Below, in pieces: positions 8,236 through 16,517 of a DNA stretch of 64,000 nt. A program made the position numbers and the translations under genes. Numbering within the stretch: the first letter of the stretch is position 1; the number at the start of each line of letters is the position of its first letter. The notes beneath the pieces were generated by a model, which did no database searches, was not told where the DNA came from, and saw only the letters and a program-made list of their open reading frames with translations. Source of the DNA: Caulobacter segnis (GTDB taxonomy: Bacteria > Pseudomonadota > Alphaproteobacteria > Caulobacterales > Caulobacteraceae); assembly GCF_023935105.1 (NCBI RefSeq), contig NZ_CP096040.1, positions 4,631,001 through 4,695,000 on the forward strand, written 5' to 3'.

Positions 8236-9093
8236 ATGGCCAAGGGCGACCCCTCCCTTTCCGACCAGGTCGAAGGCCTCGACCGCCTCACCGAGCGTGA
8301 GCGCGAATGCCTTCGTCTGGTCGACCGCCACATGAGCTCCAAGGAGATCGCCCGCGAACTGGGCCTCTCCAAGCACACCGTCGACTGGCATCTGGACAAG
8401 GCGCGGCGGCGGCTGGGCGCGGCCGACCGCTACGACGCCGCGCGCCGGGTCTTCGACCGGGCCCGCCAGGCGTCACCGCGGGAGACGGCCGATCAGGGGG
8501 GCCTCCCCCCCCTCACGCCCCCTGTCACCCCCCCTCCGATCGCGTCGGGGTCCGATCCGTCCCGGCTAGGCGAACGTCCTTCCTCACGGTCAGCTGACCG
8601 CATCGAGGAAGGAGTTCCCAGTGAACGATTTGTCCCCCCATCAGAACGAACTGACGCCTCACCAGAAGGACGCGATCGGCCGAGCCGCCCATCTGCGCCG
8701 GGAGGTTTCCAGCTTTCAGGACATGTGGCCCCGGCTGAATTCGGCCGAGTTGCTGCCCCCGATCACCTGGAGCGAGCTCGAGCGCCAGCTGATGAACCTG
8801 GCGCTCACCCCGACCGCCGCCGCGATGGTCCCGGACCTGGTGGCGGCCACGCGCAAACAGGCTTCGTTCAAGCCCAACGAACTGGTGATGCGGGAGATCC
8901 TGTGCATCGCCTCCGCGGTGATGGACGAGACCTTCCTGTCGGACTCCTCGTCTTCGGACTTGGAGGAGGACGACCCAATCATCTGAGCCTGCCTCTGCGG
9001 CTCGCCTTCATCGCGGCCGTCATGATCGTGACCGCTCTCGCGTTCGGCTCGATCCTGACGGGGCTCCACGCCCTCGAAGGTCTGTTTCCGTAA
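8236..9093 (+). CDS. LuxR-type HTH protein with C-terminal membrane anchor
   Basis: The N-terminus (about residues 15-75) is a LuxR/GerE-type helix-turn-helix (LTERERECLRLVDRHMSSKEIARELGLSKHTV in part), followed by a Pro/Arg-rich linker and a C-terminal transmembrane helix (about 249-275, LRLAFIAAVMIVTALAFGS). Short HTH-linker-TM proteins of this design occur in Caulobacter and sphingomonads; their role is unclear. The linker (8621-8986) overlaps another ORF whose codon bias is stronger than that of this frame, whereas both ends show normal bias in this frame. It may therefore be a true full-length protein with dual coding, or a product joined by frameshifting. DNA binding is inferred. Confidence 0.65.
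   Translation: MAKGDPSLSDQVEGLDRLTERERECLRLVDRHMSSKEIARELGLSKHTVDWHLDKARRRLGAADRYDAARRVFDRARQASPRETADQGGLPPLTPPVTPPPIASGSDPSRLGERPSSRSADRIEEGVPSERFVPPSERTDASPEGRDRPSRPSAPGGFQLSGHVAPAEFGRVAAPDHLERARAPADEPGAHPDRRRDGPGPGGGHAQTGFVQAQRTGDAGDPVHRLRGDGRDLPVGLLVFGLGGGRPNHLSLPLRLAFIAAVMIVTALAFGSILTGLHALEGLFP
8621..8986 (+). CDS. Small acidic-tailed protein of unknown function, nested in the HTH gene
   Basis: I do not recognise this 121-residue protein. It begins with GTG preceded by GGAAGGAG at optimal spacing and ends with an acidic Ser/Asp/Glu tail (DSSSSDLEEDDPII). Third codon positions are mostly G or C and the composition is that of a folded helical protein, so it looks genuinely coding. It lies in the +1-shifted frame inside the linker of the LuxR-type HTH gene 8236-9093. 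Possible roles include a partner or antagonist of that regulator, but this is conjecture. Confidence 0.65.
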   Translation: MNDLSPHQNELTPHQKDAIGRAAHLRREVSSFQDMWPRLNSAELLPPITWSELERQLMNLALTPTAAAMVPDLVAATRKQASFKPNELVMREILCIASAVMDETFLSDSSSSDLEEDDPII

Positions 9094-9185
9094 GATCGCG
9101 CCTCCCAGGAGTCGGAGGCGTCCGTCCCTATCGAACCCACACCTTAGCAAACGCGCCAGCATGGCTTGGCGCGAGGAGACTTCTC

Positions 9186-9533
9186 ATGTTCAAGCAACGC
9201 CGGATGGCTGCCGAGACTGTGGCCGAAGCTCTGTTCGCCGCCGAAAAGGCCATCGACGCCGCCATCGCCAGCACGGCCGCCCTGGCCGGGCTGATGCCGA
9301 CCACCCGCCAGGCGGCCAAGCTGTCGGCCCTGATCGGCCAGGACGCCATCATGTCGGCCATCAACACCATGCAGGCCCTGGGCGTCGCCCGCGAGGGCAT
9401 CGTCACCACGCACAAGCACCTGACGGTCGCTCAGCACGACATCGGCCTTTCGTCCATGTCGCTGGCCGAAGACGAGTTCGGCAAGGGGCCGGGCATGGCC
9501 AACGCCAGCGGCCGCCTGACCATCGCCGCCTAG
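9186..9533 (+). CDS. Hypothetical Ala-rich helical protein
   Basis: A 115-residue unrecognised protein with GAGGAG seven bases before the ATG. It is predicted mostly helical and rich in Ala (AAETVAEALFAAEKAIDAAIASTAALAGLM), with no signal peptide or membrane segment. The preceding gene ends 92 bases upstream. Phasin-like or other coating proteins share this composition, but no motif supports a specific function. Confidence 0.7.
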   Translation: MFKQRRMAAETVAEALFAAEKAIDAAIASTAALAGLMPTTRQAAKLSALIGQDAIMSAINTMQALGVAREGIVTTHKHLTVAQHDIGLSSMSLAEDEFGKGPGMANASGRLTIAA

Positions 9534-9618
9534 AGCTTCAAGGCGCGACACAAGATCCTCGCCGGTCCCGATCGGCGGGGATCATTGCAATCTGGAGGAA
9601 AGCCGCCACCCTAGCGTG

Positions 9619-10077
9619 ATGACGCCGCTCAACTCCCTCCCCCAATGGTCAAGCCTCGCCGCGTTGCTGATCACGGCCGGCTTGGCGCTGTGGCGTGGCG
9701 GCTGGCCCGAACGCCTGGCCGGCGTCGCCATGATCCTGGCCTGGTTCGCCACCTACTTCCTCTACAACTACCACCAGAAGTTCGGCCCTCAGACCGCGAT
9801 GTTCCTGGTGGATCTGGCCCTGATGCTGGTCTTGCTGTTCATCGCCCTGCGGTCGAATCGCTGGTGGCCGATGTGGGCCTGCGGCTTCCACGGCCTGAGC
9901 CTGACCCTGGTGCTGGCCACCCTGGCCGACCCCAAGATCCCCAATCGCGCCAGCCTGATCGCCGGCGGCGGCGTCTTCAGCTACCTGGCCATGGCCGCGC
10001 TGTTCTTCGGCGCCCTGCCCCGCCGCCCCGCCGCCCCCGCTCGGGACCCGAGCGCCCTGACGCCGCGTCACCGCTGA
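9619..10077 (+). CDS. Small integral membrane protein, unknown function
   Basis: A 152-residue protein with four to five hydrophobic segments (about residues 12-27, 34-50, 60-78, 85-105 and 117-135) and a short basic, Pro-rich tail. No family motif is recognised. The start is the ATG at 9619; a GTG directly before it is also possible. Only a weak, distant purine stretch precedes it, so initiation may be inefficient or leaderless. Confidence 0.65.
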   Translation: MTPLNSLPQWSSLAALLITAGLALWRGGWPERLAGVAMILAWFATYFLYNYHQKFGPQTAMFLVDLALMLVLLFIALRSNRWWPMWACGFHGLSLTLVLATLADPKIPNRASLIAGGGVFSYLAMAALFFGALPRRPAAPARDPSALTPRHR

Positions 10078-10126
10078 CAGCCCTTCGAACGCCTGTTTCT
10101 CTCCTCGCAACATAGGGAGAGAACTC

Positions 10127-11299
10127 ATGGGTGAAGCCTATATCGTGGCCGCCGCGCGCACGGCCGGCGGACGCAAGGGCGGCAAGGTTTCGGGCTGGCA
10201 TCCGGCCGACCTGGCGGCGGCGGTGCTGGACGCCCTGGTCGCGCGCAGCGGCGCCGACCCGGCCCTGATCGAGGACGTGATCATGGGCTGCGTGGGCCAG
10301 GTGGGCGAGCAGGCCATCAACATCGCGCGCAACGCAGTCCTGGCCTCCAGCCTGCCCGAGAGCGTGCCGGCGACCTCGGTCGACCGCCAGTGCGGCTCGT
10401 CGCAACAGGCCATCCACTTCGCCGCCGCCACCGTGATGTCCGGCGCCATGGACGTGGTCATCGCCGCCGGCGTCGAGAGCATGAGCCGGGTGCCGATGGG
10501 GCTGTCCTCGGCCCTGCCCTACAAGAACGGCTTCGGGACCTACAAGAGCCCGCGGATGGAGGACCGGTATCCCGGGATCAACTTCAGCCAGTTCGCCGGC
10601 GCCGAGATGATCGCCAGGAAGTACGACCTGTCGCGGGCCGAGCTGGACGCCTACGCCCTGTCCAGCCATCAGCGGGCGGCGGCCGCGACCAAGGCCGGCA
10701 AGTTCGCCGCCGAGATCGTGCCGATCGAGGTCACCCTGCCCGACGGTTCGGTCGAGCGGCACACGGCCGACGAGGGCATCCGCGCCGACGCCAGCCTGGA
10801 GTCGATCGGGTCGGTGAAGCTGCTGACCGAGGACGGCCGGCTAACCGCCGCCACCTCCAGCCAGATCTGCGACGGCGCGGCGGGGGTGCTGATCGTCAAC
10901 GAGCGGGGGCTCAAAGCCCTTGGCGCCAAGCCGCTGGCCCGGATCCACAGCATGACGGTGATCGGCCACGACCCGGTCATCATGCTGGAAGCCCCGATCC
11001 CCGCCACCCAGAAGGCCCTGGATCGGGCCGGTCTGAAGATCGGCGACATCGACCTCTACGAGGTCAACGAGGCCTTCGCCTCGGTGCCGACCGCCTGGCT
11101 GAAGGTGCTGGGCGCCGATCCGGACCGACTGAACGTCCACGGCGGCGCCATCGCCCTGGGCCACCCGCTGGGCGGTTCGGGCGCCAAGCTGATGACCACC
11201 CTGGTCCACGCGATGCACGACCGCGGCGCCCGCTACGGCCTGCAGACCATGTGCGAGGGCGGCGGCCTGGCCAACGTGACGATCGTGGAGCGGCTGTAG
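10127..11299 (+). CDS. Acetyl-CoA C-acyltransferase (thiolase)
   Basis: Thiolase of 390 residues, catalysing CoA-dependent condensation or cleavage of acyl-CoA in fatty-acid or short-chain metabolism. The nucleophilic Cys is C89 (DRQCGSSQQA), the general-base His lies in GGAIALGHPLGGSGAK and the second Cys in TMCEGGGLAN, all standard. AGGGAGAG precedes the ATG. No beta-oxidation partner gene is adjacent, so whether it is degradative or biosynthetic is open. Palindromic repeats follow. Confidence 0.93.
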   Translation: MGEAYIVAAARTAGGRKGGKVSGWHPADLAAAVLDALVARSGADPALIEDVIMGCVGQVGEQAINIARNAVLASSLPESVPATSVDRQCGSSQQAIHFAAATVMSGAMDVVIAAGVESMSRVPMGLSSALPYKNGFGTYKSPRMEDRYPGINFSQFAGAEMIARKYDLSRAELDAYALSSHQRAAAATKAGKFAAEIVPIEVTLPDGSVERHTADEGIRADASLESIGSVKLLTEDGRLTAATSSQICDGAAGVLIVNERGLKALGAKPLARIHSMTVIGHDPVIMLEAPIPATQKALDRAGLKIGDIDLYEVNEAFASVPTAWLKVLGADPDRLNVHGGAIALGHPLGGSGAKLMTTLVHAMHDRGARYGLQTMCEGGGLANVTIVERL

Positions 11300-11308
11300 G
11301 CCCATAAA

Positions 11309-11424
11309 TCCTCCCCCTAGCGGGGGAGGTGTCGGCTCGTAGAGACGACGGAGGGGGAAGAGGCAAGGTTCGCAGCACTTCCCCCACCGGTCCTTCGGAC
11401 CACCTCCCCCGCTGGGGGGAGGGT
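11309..11424. repeat. Palindromic intergenic repeat (CCTCCCCC type)
   Basis: Two hairpins built on CCTCCCCC/GGGGGAGG (11309-11329 and about 11397-11424) with an inner purine/pyrimidine arm pair (GAGGGGGAAG and CTTCCCCC). The same design recurs at 22791, 28469, 32651 and 41894. It may terminate the thiolase transcript. Little else is seen between 11300 and 11511. Confidence 0.75.
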
Positions 11425-11511
11425 CTTTATCGTCTTACGGCAAATTAACTCAGCGACCACAGGTTTGTCGGCTAGAAGGCCGATGGGCTCTCACAGTCGC
11501 TGGGGATTATA

Positions 11512-12627
11512 GTGCTGTACCGGATCAATGGGCGTCGCCCGTCTATGAGCGCGCTGGTCTTGGTCCTGGGCGTGAGCGCGATCGCTCTGGCCGGATGCGG
11601 CAAGAAGCCGGCCAAGACCGAGAAGGCCTCGGCCGCCGCCTCGGCCACCGTCGGCGTCTTCACGGTGATCAGCCAGCCGATCGCTCGCCAGATCAACGCT
11701 ACCGGCACGATCTCGCCCTGGGAAGAGGTTCCGGTCGGCGCCGAGACCGGCGGCCTGACGGCCGTGGCGGTCAACGCCGAGGAAGGCCAGGTGGTCCGGG
11801 CCGGCCAGGTTCTGGTCCAGCTGAACAGCACCCTGATCGCCGCCCAACTGCGCCAGCAGGACGCCAGCGTCGCCAGCGCCAAGGCCACCCTGGCCGAGGC
11901 CAGCGCGGCCCTGAACCGCGCCCGCGAGCTGCAGGCCAAGGGCTATCTCTCGCAGGCCGGCCTGGACACCGCCGTCGCCCGCCAGGGCACCTCTGCCGCC
12001 AATCTGGCCGCCGCCCAGGCGGCCCGCGGCGAGACCGCCGCGCGCCTGGGCCAGACCTCGGTCCGCGCCCCGGTCGGCGGCCTGATCAGCCGCCGCAGCG
12101 TCACCAAGGGCCAGATCGTCAGCGCCGGCTCCGAGCTGTTCCGCATCGTCCGGGACAGCCGCCTGGAGCTGGACGCCGACATCCCCGAGACCGACCTGGC
12201 GGCCGTGAAGGCCGGCATGCCGGCCAAGGTCTATTCCGAGAAGCTGGGCGAGATGACCGGCCACGTCCGCATCGTGACGTCCGAGGTCAACGCCACCAAC
12301 CGCCTGGGCGTGGCCCGTATCGCCCTGACGTCGATGGGCGGTTTCCGCCCGGGCATGTTCGCCCGCGCGACGATCGACGCCGGCGACCAGCCGGCCCTGG
12401 TCGTGCCCAGCGCCTCGGTGCTGTACCGCGAGAACCGCCCCGGCGTGTTCGTGGTCGACGCCGGCAAGAAGGTCCACTTCCGCCGCATCACCATCCTGGC
12501 CAACACCGGCGACCGCGTCGCCGCCACCGGCCTGACGGCCGGCGAGCGCGTGGTGGTCGAGGGGGCCGGCTTCCTGGGCGAGGGCGACCTGGTCCGCATC
12601 GGCCTCGCGCCGAAGACCGCGCGCTGA
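11512..12627 (+). CDS. RND efflux periplasmic adaptor (membrane fusion protein), lipoprotein
   Basis: Periplasmic adaptor linking the inner-membrane pump encoded next (12638) to an outer-membrane channel. A lipobox (ALAGC) follows a hydrophobic stretch, so it is probably lipid-anchored. The order is barrel-sandwich/lipoyl half-motif (about 60-95), an alpha-hairpin rich in Ala/Gln (95-155), the second lipoyl half (APVGGLISRRSVTKGQIV), then beta-barrel and membrane-proximal domains. The 371-residue length fits. The start is uncertain: GTG at 11512 gives a basic n-region, while ATG at 11545 would leave a shorter signal. Neither has a clear ribosome-binding site. Confidence 0.9.
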   Translation: MLYRINGRRPSMSALVLVLGVSAIALAGCGKKPAKTEKASAAASATVGVFTVISQPIARQINATGTISPWEEVPVGAETGGLTAVAVNAEEGQVVRAGQVLVQLNSTLIAAQLRQQDASVASAKATLAEASAALNRARELQAKGYLSQAGLDTAVARQGTSAANLAAAQAARGETAARLGQTSVRAPVGGLISRRSVTKGQIVSAGSELFRIVRDSRLELDADIPETDLAAVKAGMPAKVYSEKLGEMTGHVRIVTSEVNATNRLGVARIALTSMGGFRPGMFARATIDAGDQPALVVPSASVLYRENRPGVFVVDAGKKVHFRRITILANTGDRVAATGLTAGERVVVEGAGFLGEGDLVRIGLAPKTAR

Positions 12628-12637
12628 GGACCGCCCG

Positions 12638-15600
12638 ATGCGCAACATCTCGTCCTGGGCGATCAAGAACCCGATCCCCGTCATCCTGCTGTTCCTGCTG
12701 CTGACCATCGCCGGCATCGCCGGCTTCCGCAGCATGCGGATCAACAACAATCCCGACGTCGACCTGCCGATCGTCGTGGTCACCGCCGTGCGCCCCGGCG
12801 CCGCGCCCAGCGAGCTGGAGACCCAGGTCACTCGCCTGATCGAGGACTCGATCGCGGGCCTCGGCCAGGTTCGCCACACCCGCTCGACCGTCGTCGACGG
12901 GGCCTCGACCACGGTCATCGAGTTCGAGCTGGGCGTCGACCACGAGCGCGTCACCAACGACGTGCGCAACGCCATGTCCAACCTGCGCGGCTCGCTGCCG
13001 CAGGACATGCAGGAGCCGATCGTCACCCGCGTCGACATCTCGGGCGATCCGCTGATCACCTATGTCGTCCGGGCCCCGACCATGACGCCCGAGCAGCGCA
13101 GCTGGTTCGTCGACAACGACGTCAGCCGCGCCCTGCTGGCCATCAAGGGCGTCGGCGAGGTCAATCGCCAGGGGGGCGTCAGCCGTGAGATCGAGGTCGC
13201 CCTCGACCCCGACCGCCTGGCCGCCCAGGGCGTCACCGCCGCCGCCGTCAGCCAGGCCCTGGTCTCGTCCAACGCCGACCTGCCCGGCGGCCGGGTGACC
13301 ATCTCGGGCGCCGAGCGCGCCATCCGCACCCTGGGCGCGGCCGGCTCGGTCGAGCAGCTGCGCGAAACCCGCGTGCCGGTCTCGTCGGGCGGCGGCGCCG
13401 TGCGCCTGGCCGACCTGGGCCAGATCACCGACCATTGGGCCGAGCCCCGCTCGCGCGCCCGCTACGATGGCCAGGAAGTCGTGACCTTCAACATGGTCCG
13501 CTCGCGCGGCGCCTCGGAGGTGCAGACCGCCGAGAAGGTCCGCAAGGCCGTCGAGCAGCTGGACAAGGAGCATCCCGAGCTTGAGATCCGCGAGATCACC
13601 TCGAACGTGAAGTACATCGAGGAGAGCTACGTCGCCTCGATGGAAGCGCTGATCATCGGCGCGGTCCTGGCCGTGCTGGTGGTGCTGCTGTTCCTGCGCG
13701 ACTGGCGCGCCACCCTGCTGGCGGCCGTCGCCATTCCGATGTCGCTGCTGCCGACCTTCGCCGTCCTGGCGCCGATGAACCAGTCGCTGAACGGCGTCAC
13801 CCTGCTGGCCCTGTCGCTGACCGTGGGCATTCTCGTGGACGACGCTATCGTCGAGATCGAGAACATGGTCCGCCACATGCGCGGCGGCAAAAGCCCCTAC
13901 GCGGCGGCCATGGAGGCGGCCGACGAGATCGGCCTGGCGGTCGTGGCCACCACCTTCACCATCGTGGCGGTGTTCGCGCCCGTGGGCTTCATGCCCGGCA
14001 TCATCGGCCAGTTCTTCAAGGCCTTCGCCCTGGCGGCCTGTATCTCGGTGCTGTTCTCGCTGGTGGTCGCCCGCCTGCTGACGCCGCTGATGGGCGCCTA
14101 CATGCTGAAGGCCGACGCCAAGCACGAGGACAAGGACCCGCCTTGGATGGGTCCATATCTGAAGAGCCTGAACTGGGGCCTGAACAATCGCTGGAAGGTG
14201 CTGGCGATGGGCATTCCGATGTTCGTCATCTCGATCTTCCTGGCCACCCGCCTGCCGTTCGAGTTCCAGCCCCAGGCCGACCGCGGCCGCGCCGAGTTCT
14301 CGATCGAGCTGCCGCCGGGCGCCACCCTGGACGAGACCGACGCCGTCGTGCAGCGCGTCACCCGCGAGCTGATGGCCCGCAAGGAAGTGGTCGGGGTCTA
14401 CGCCTCGGTCGGCGGCAACGCCGTCAACAAGGGCGAGCTGACCGCCGACCTGACCGACAAGGGCCAGCGGATCAGCCAGCAGCAGTTCAGCCGCCAGATG
14501 GTCGACCAGTTCGCCGCCATCCCCGGCGCGCGGATCGGCGCGGGCAGCAACAACGGCGGCGGTCCGTCCAGCGGCGGCAGCTACACGCTCAGCCTGCTCA
14601 GCGACAACGGCCCGGCCCTGGAAGCGGCGGCCCGCCGCGTCGAGGCCGAGATGCGCGGCGTTCCCGGCCTGGCCCACGTGGTCAACACCGCCTCGATCGC
14701 CCGTCCCGAGATCGTCGTGACGCCCAAGCCCGACCAGGCCGCCCGCGCCGGCGTCTCGGCCGGGGCGATCAGCCAGGCCGTGCGCGTGGCGACGATCGGC
14801 GACGTCGACCAGAACCTGCCCAAGTACAATCTGGGCGACCGCCAGGTGCCGATCCGCCTGCGCCTGGACCAGAACGCCCGCGAGGACATCGCCGTCCTGC
14901 AGACCCTGCAGGTGCCCTCGGCCACCGGCTCGGTGCCGCTGAACGCGGTGGCCGATGTGCGCTTCGGCGCCGGTCCCTCGCAGATCGACCGCCGCGACCG
15001 CTCGCGCGTGGCCACCATCACCGCCGAGCTGGACGGCATCGTCGTCGGCGAGGCGGCCAAGCGCGTCCACGCCCTGCCCTCGGTCAAGAACCTGCCGAAC
15101 GGCGTCAAGGAAGTGGCGGCCGGCGACACCGAGTTCATCGCCGAGATGGTCAGCGGCTTCCTGGGGGCGCTGATCACCGGCATCCTCCTGATGTACGTCG
15201 TGCTGGTGCTGCTGTTCCGCAGCTTCGCCCACCCGATCACCATCATGGTGGCCCTGCCCCTGGCCATCGGCGGCGCCTTCGGCCTGCTGGTCCTGGCCAA
15301 GTCCAGCTTCTCGATCTCGACCCTGATCGGGATCCTGATGCTGATGGGCATCGCGGCCAAGAACTCGATCCTGCTGGTCGAGTACGCGATCATGGCCATG
15401 AAGGAACACGGCATGGACAAGCGCACGGCGATCATCGACGCCGCGCACAAGCGGGCCCGGCCGATCCTGATGACCACCGTGGCCATGGGCGCGGGCATGC
15501 TGCCCACCGCCATCGGCCTGGGCGCCGAGGTCGAGTTCCGCGCTCCGATGGCCATCGCGGTCATCGGCGGCCTGATCACCTCGACCCTGCTGTCGCTGCT

Positions 15601-15718
15601 CTACATCCCGGTGGTCTTCATCCTGATGGATGGCCTCAAGACCCGCTCGGAACGACTGATGGGCCGCATCTTCGGCGGCCACCACCACGTGGCGGCCAAG
15701 AAGTCGATCGTGGAGTAA
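12638..15718 (+). CDS. RND-family multidrug efflux pump (AcrB/MexB-like)
   Basis: Inner-membrane proton-driven transporter of 1026 residues with the RND layout: N-terminal helix (NPIPVILLFLLLTIAG), large periplasmic loops, and helices 2-6 and 8-12. The proton-relay aspartates are in TM4 (SLTVGILVDDAIVEIENMV), and the second half has GILMLMGIAAKNSILLVEY. It follows its adaptor by ten bases. No outer-membrane factor is nearby, so a TolC-like partner elsewhere is expected. Substrates cannot be deduced. Confidence 0.95.
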   Translation: MRNISSWAIKNPIPVILLFLLLTIAGIAGFRSMRINNNPDVDLPIVVVTAVRPGAAPSELETQVTRLIEDSIAGLGQVRHTRSTVVDGASTTVIEFELGVDHERVTNDVRNAMSNLRGSLPQDMQEPIVTRVDISGDPLITYVVRAPTMTPEQRSWFVDNDVSRALLAIKGVGEVNRQGGVSREIEVALDPDRLAAQGVTAAAVSQALVSSNADLPGGRVTISGAERAIRTLGAAGSVEQLRETRVPVSSGGGAVRLADLGQITDHWAEPRSRARYDGQEVVTFNMVRSRGASEVQTAEKVRKAVEQLDKEHPELEIREITSNVKYIEESYVASMEALIIGAVLAVLVVLLFLRDWRATLLAAVAIPMSLLPTFAVLAPMNQSLNGVTLLALSLTVGILVDDAIVEIENMVRHMRGGKSPYAAAMEAADEIGLAVVATTFTIVAVFAPVGFMPGIIGQFFKAFALAACISVLFSLVVARLLTPLMGAYMLKADAKHEDKDPPWMGPYLKSLNWGLNNRWKVLAMGIPMFVISIFLATRLPFEFQPQADRGRAEFSIELPPGATLDETDAVVQRVTRELMARKEVVGVYASVGGNAVNKGELTADLTDKGQRISQQQFSRQMVDQFAAIPGARIGAGSNNGGGPSSGGSYTLSLLSDNGPALEAAARRVEAEMRGVPGLAHVVNTASIARPEIVVTPKPDQAARAGVSAGAISQAVRVATIGDVDQNLPKYNLGDRQVPIRLRLDQNAREDIAVLQTLQVPSATGSVPLNAVADVRFGAGPSQIDRRDRSRVATITAELDGIVVGEAAKRVHALPSVKNLPNGVKEVAAGDTEFIAEMVSGFLGALITGILLMYVVLVLLFRSFAHPITIMVALPLAIGGAFGLLVLAKSSFSISTLIGILMLMGIAAKNSILLVEYAIMAMKEHGMDKRTAIIDAAHKRARPILMTTVAMGAGMLPTAIGLGAEVEFRAPMAIAVIGGLITSTLLSLLYIPVVFILMDGLKTRSERLMGRIFGGHHHVAAKKSIVE

Positions 15719-15748
15719 GATCCTCCCCCGCAACGCGGGGGAGGATCT
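15718..15748. terminator. Bidirectional hairpin between convergent pump and esterase genes
   Basis: AGATCCTCCCCCG (15718-15730) pairs perfectly over 13 bases with CGGGGGAGGATCT (15736-15748), loop of five. It starts at the final base of the pump stop codon and ends four bases before the convergent esterase stop, so it probably serves both. It shares the CCTCCCCC repeat core. Confidence 0.65.
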
Positions 15749-15752
15749 GCCT

Positions 15753-16442
15753 CTAAGCCCTCAGCGCCTGGGCCACCACCGGGGCCAGGCGTTCGGCGAT
15801 GATCCTCGCCCCCTCGGCGTTGGGGTGGATGCCGTCGCGCTGCATGAAGCGCGAGACGCCGATCACGCCGGTGAAGAAGTCCGGCGCGTAGAACACGCCC
15901 TGCTCGCGCGCCACGTCCGGATAGATCTGGGTGAAGCGGCGGGCGTAGTCGACGCCCAGCAGGGCCGGAGCCTTCAGCCCCGCCAGCACCACGCGGATGC
16001 CGCGCGCCTTCAGGCGCTCGACGATGGCCCGCAGATTGGCCTTGGTCCGCGTGGGATCCAGCCCCTGCAGCAGGTCGTTGCCGCCCAGGGCCACGACACA
16101 GACCGAGGTCTCGGCCGGCACCTGGTCGACGCGGGCGAGGCCGCCGAAGGTGGTGTCGCCCAGCACTCCGAAGCCATGCACGCGGGCGGGGGCGCTCATC
16201 CGGTCCAGCGCCGCTTGCAGCCGGGCGGGCATGGCCAGGTCCGAGGCCAGGCCGATGCCAGCCGTGATCGAGTCGCCCAGCACCGTGACCAAAGGCGGCG
16301 GTGGGGGCGGCGGCGGCTTGGGCGCGGCCTTCCGGCGCGTGGCCGCGAATGCGACGCCCGGCGAGGCGACGGCCACGAGGCCCGCCAGCAGGCGACGACG
16401 ATCAAGGGCTTCGACGAAAACGCGGGACTGAAACTTCACCAT
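15753..16442 (-). CDS. Exported GDSL/SGNH-family esterase (arylesterase/TesA-like)
   Basis: SGNH hydrolase of 229 residues: block I GDSITAG holds the Ser nucleophile, block III GGND the oxyanion Asn, and DGIHPN the Asp/His pair. The N-terminus has RRRLLAG before a hydrophobic run ending AFA, resembling a Tat signal, then a Pro-rich linker (nine prolines) before the catalytic domain. It probably acts as a periplasmic esterase or lysophospholipase. I chose the ATG at 16442; a TTG two codons upstream is also open. Confidence 0.88.
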   Translation of the reverse strand: MVKFQSRVFVEALDRRRLLAGLVAVASPGVAFAATRRKAAPKPPPPPPPPLVTVLGDSITAGIGLASDLAMPARLQAALDRMSAPARVHGFGVLGDTTFGGLARVDQVPAETSVCVVALGGNDLLQGLDPTRTKANLRAIVERLKARGIRVVLAGLKAPALLGVDYARRFTQIYPDVAREQGVFYAPDFFTGVIGVSRFMQRDGIHPNAEGARIIAERLAPVVAQALRA

Positions 16443-16517
16443 GGTCAAACCGTGTCACTACCAGAACACATAGTAGGCCCCGCGCGTTAAACGCGGGCTG
16501 AATGGGAGAAGCGCCGC

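Noticed and set aside
12488..15733. Open frame of 1081 codons on the - strand across the RND pump
   Set aside because: It is the antisense of a clear pump gene; composition is Gly/Asp/Arg/His-rich and has no family motif. Long antisense frames are expected at this GC content.
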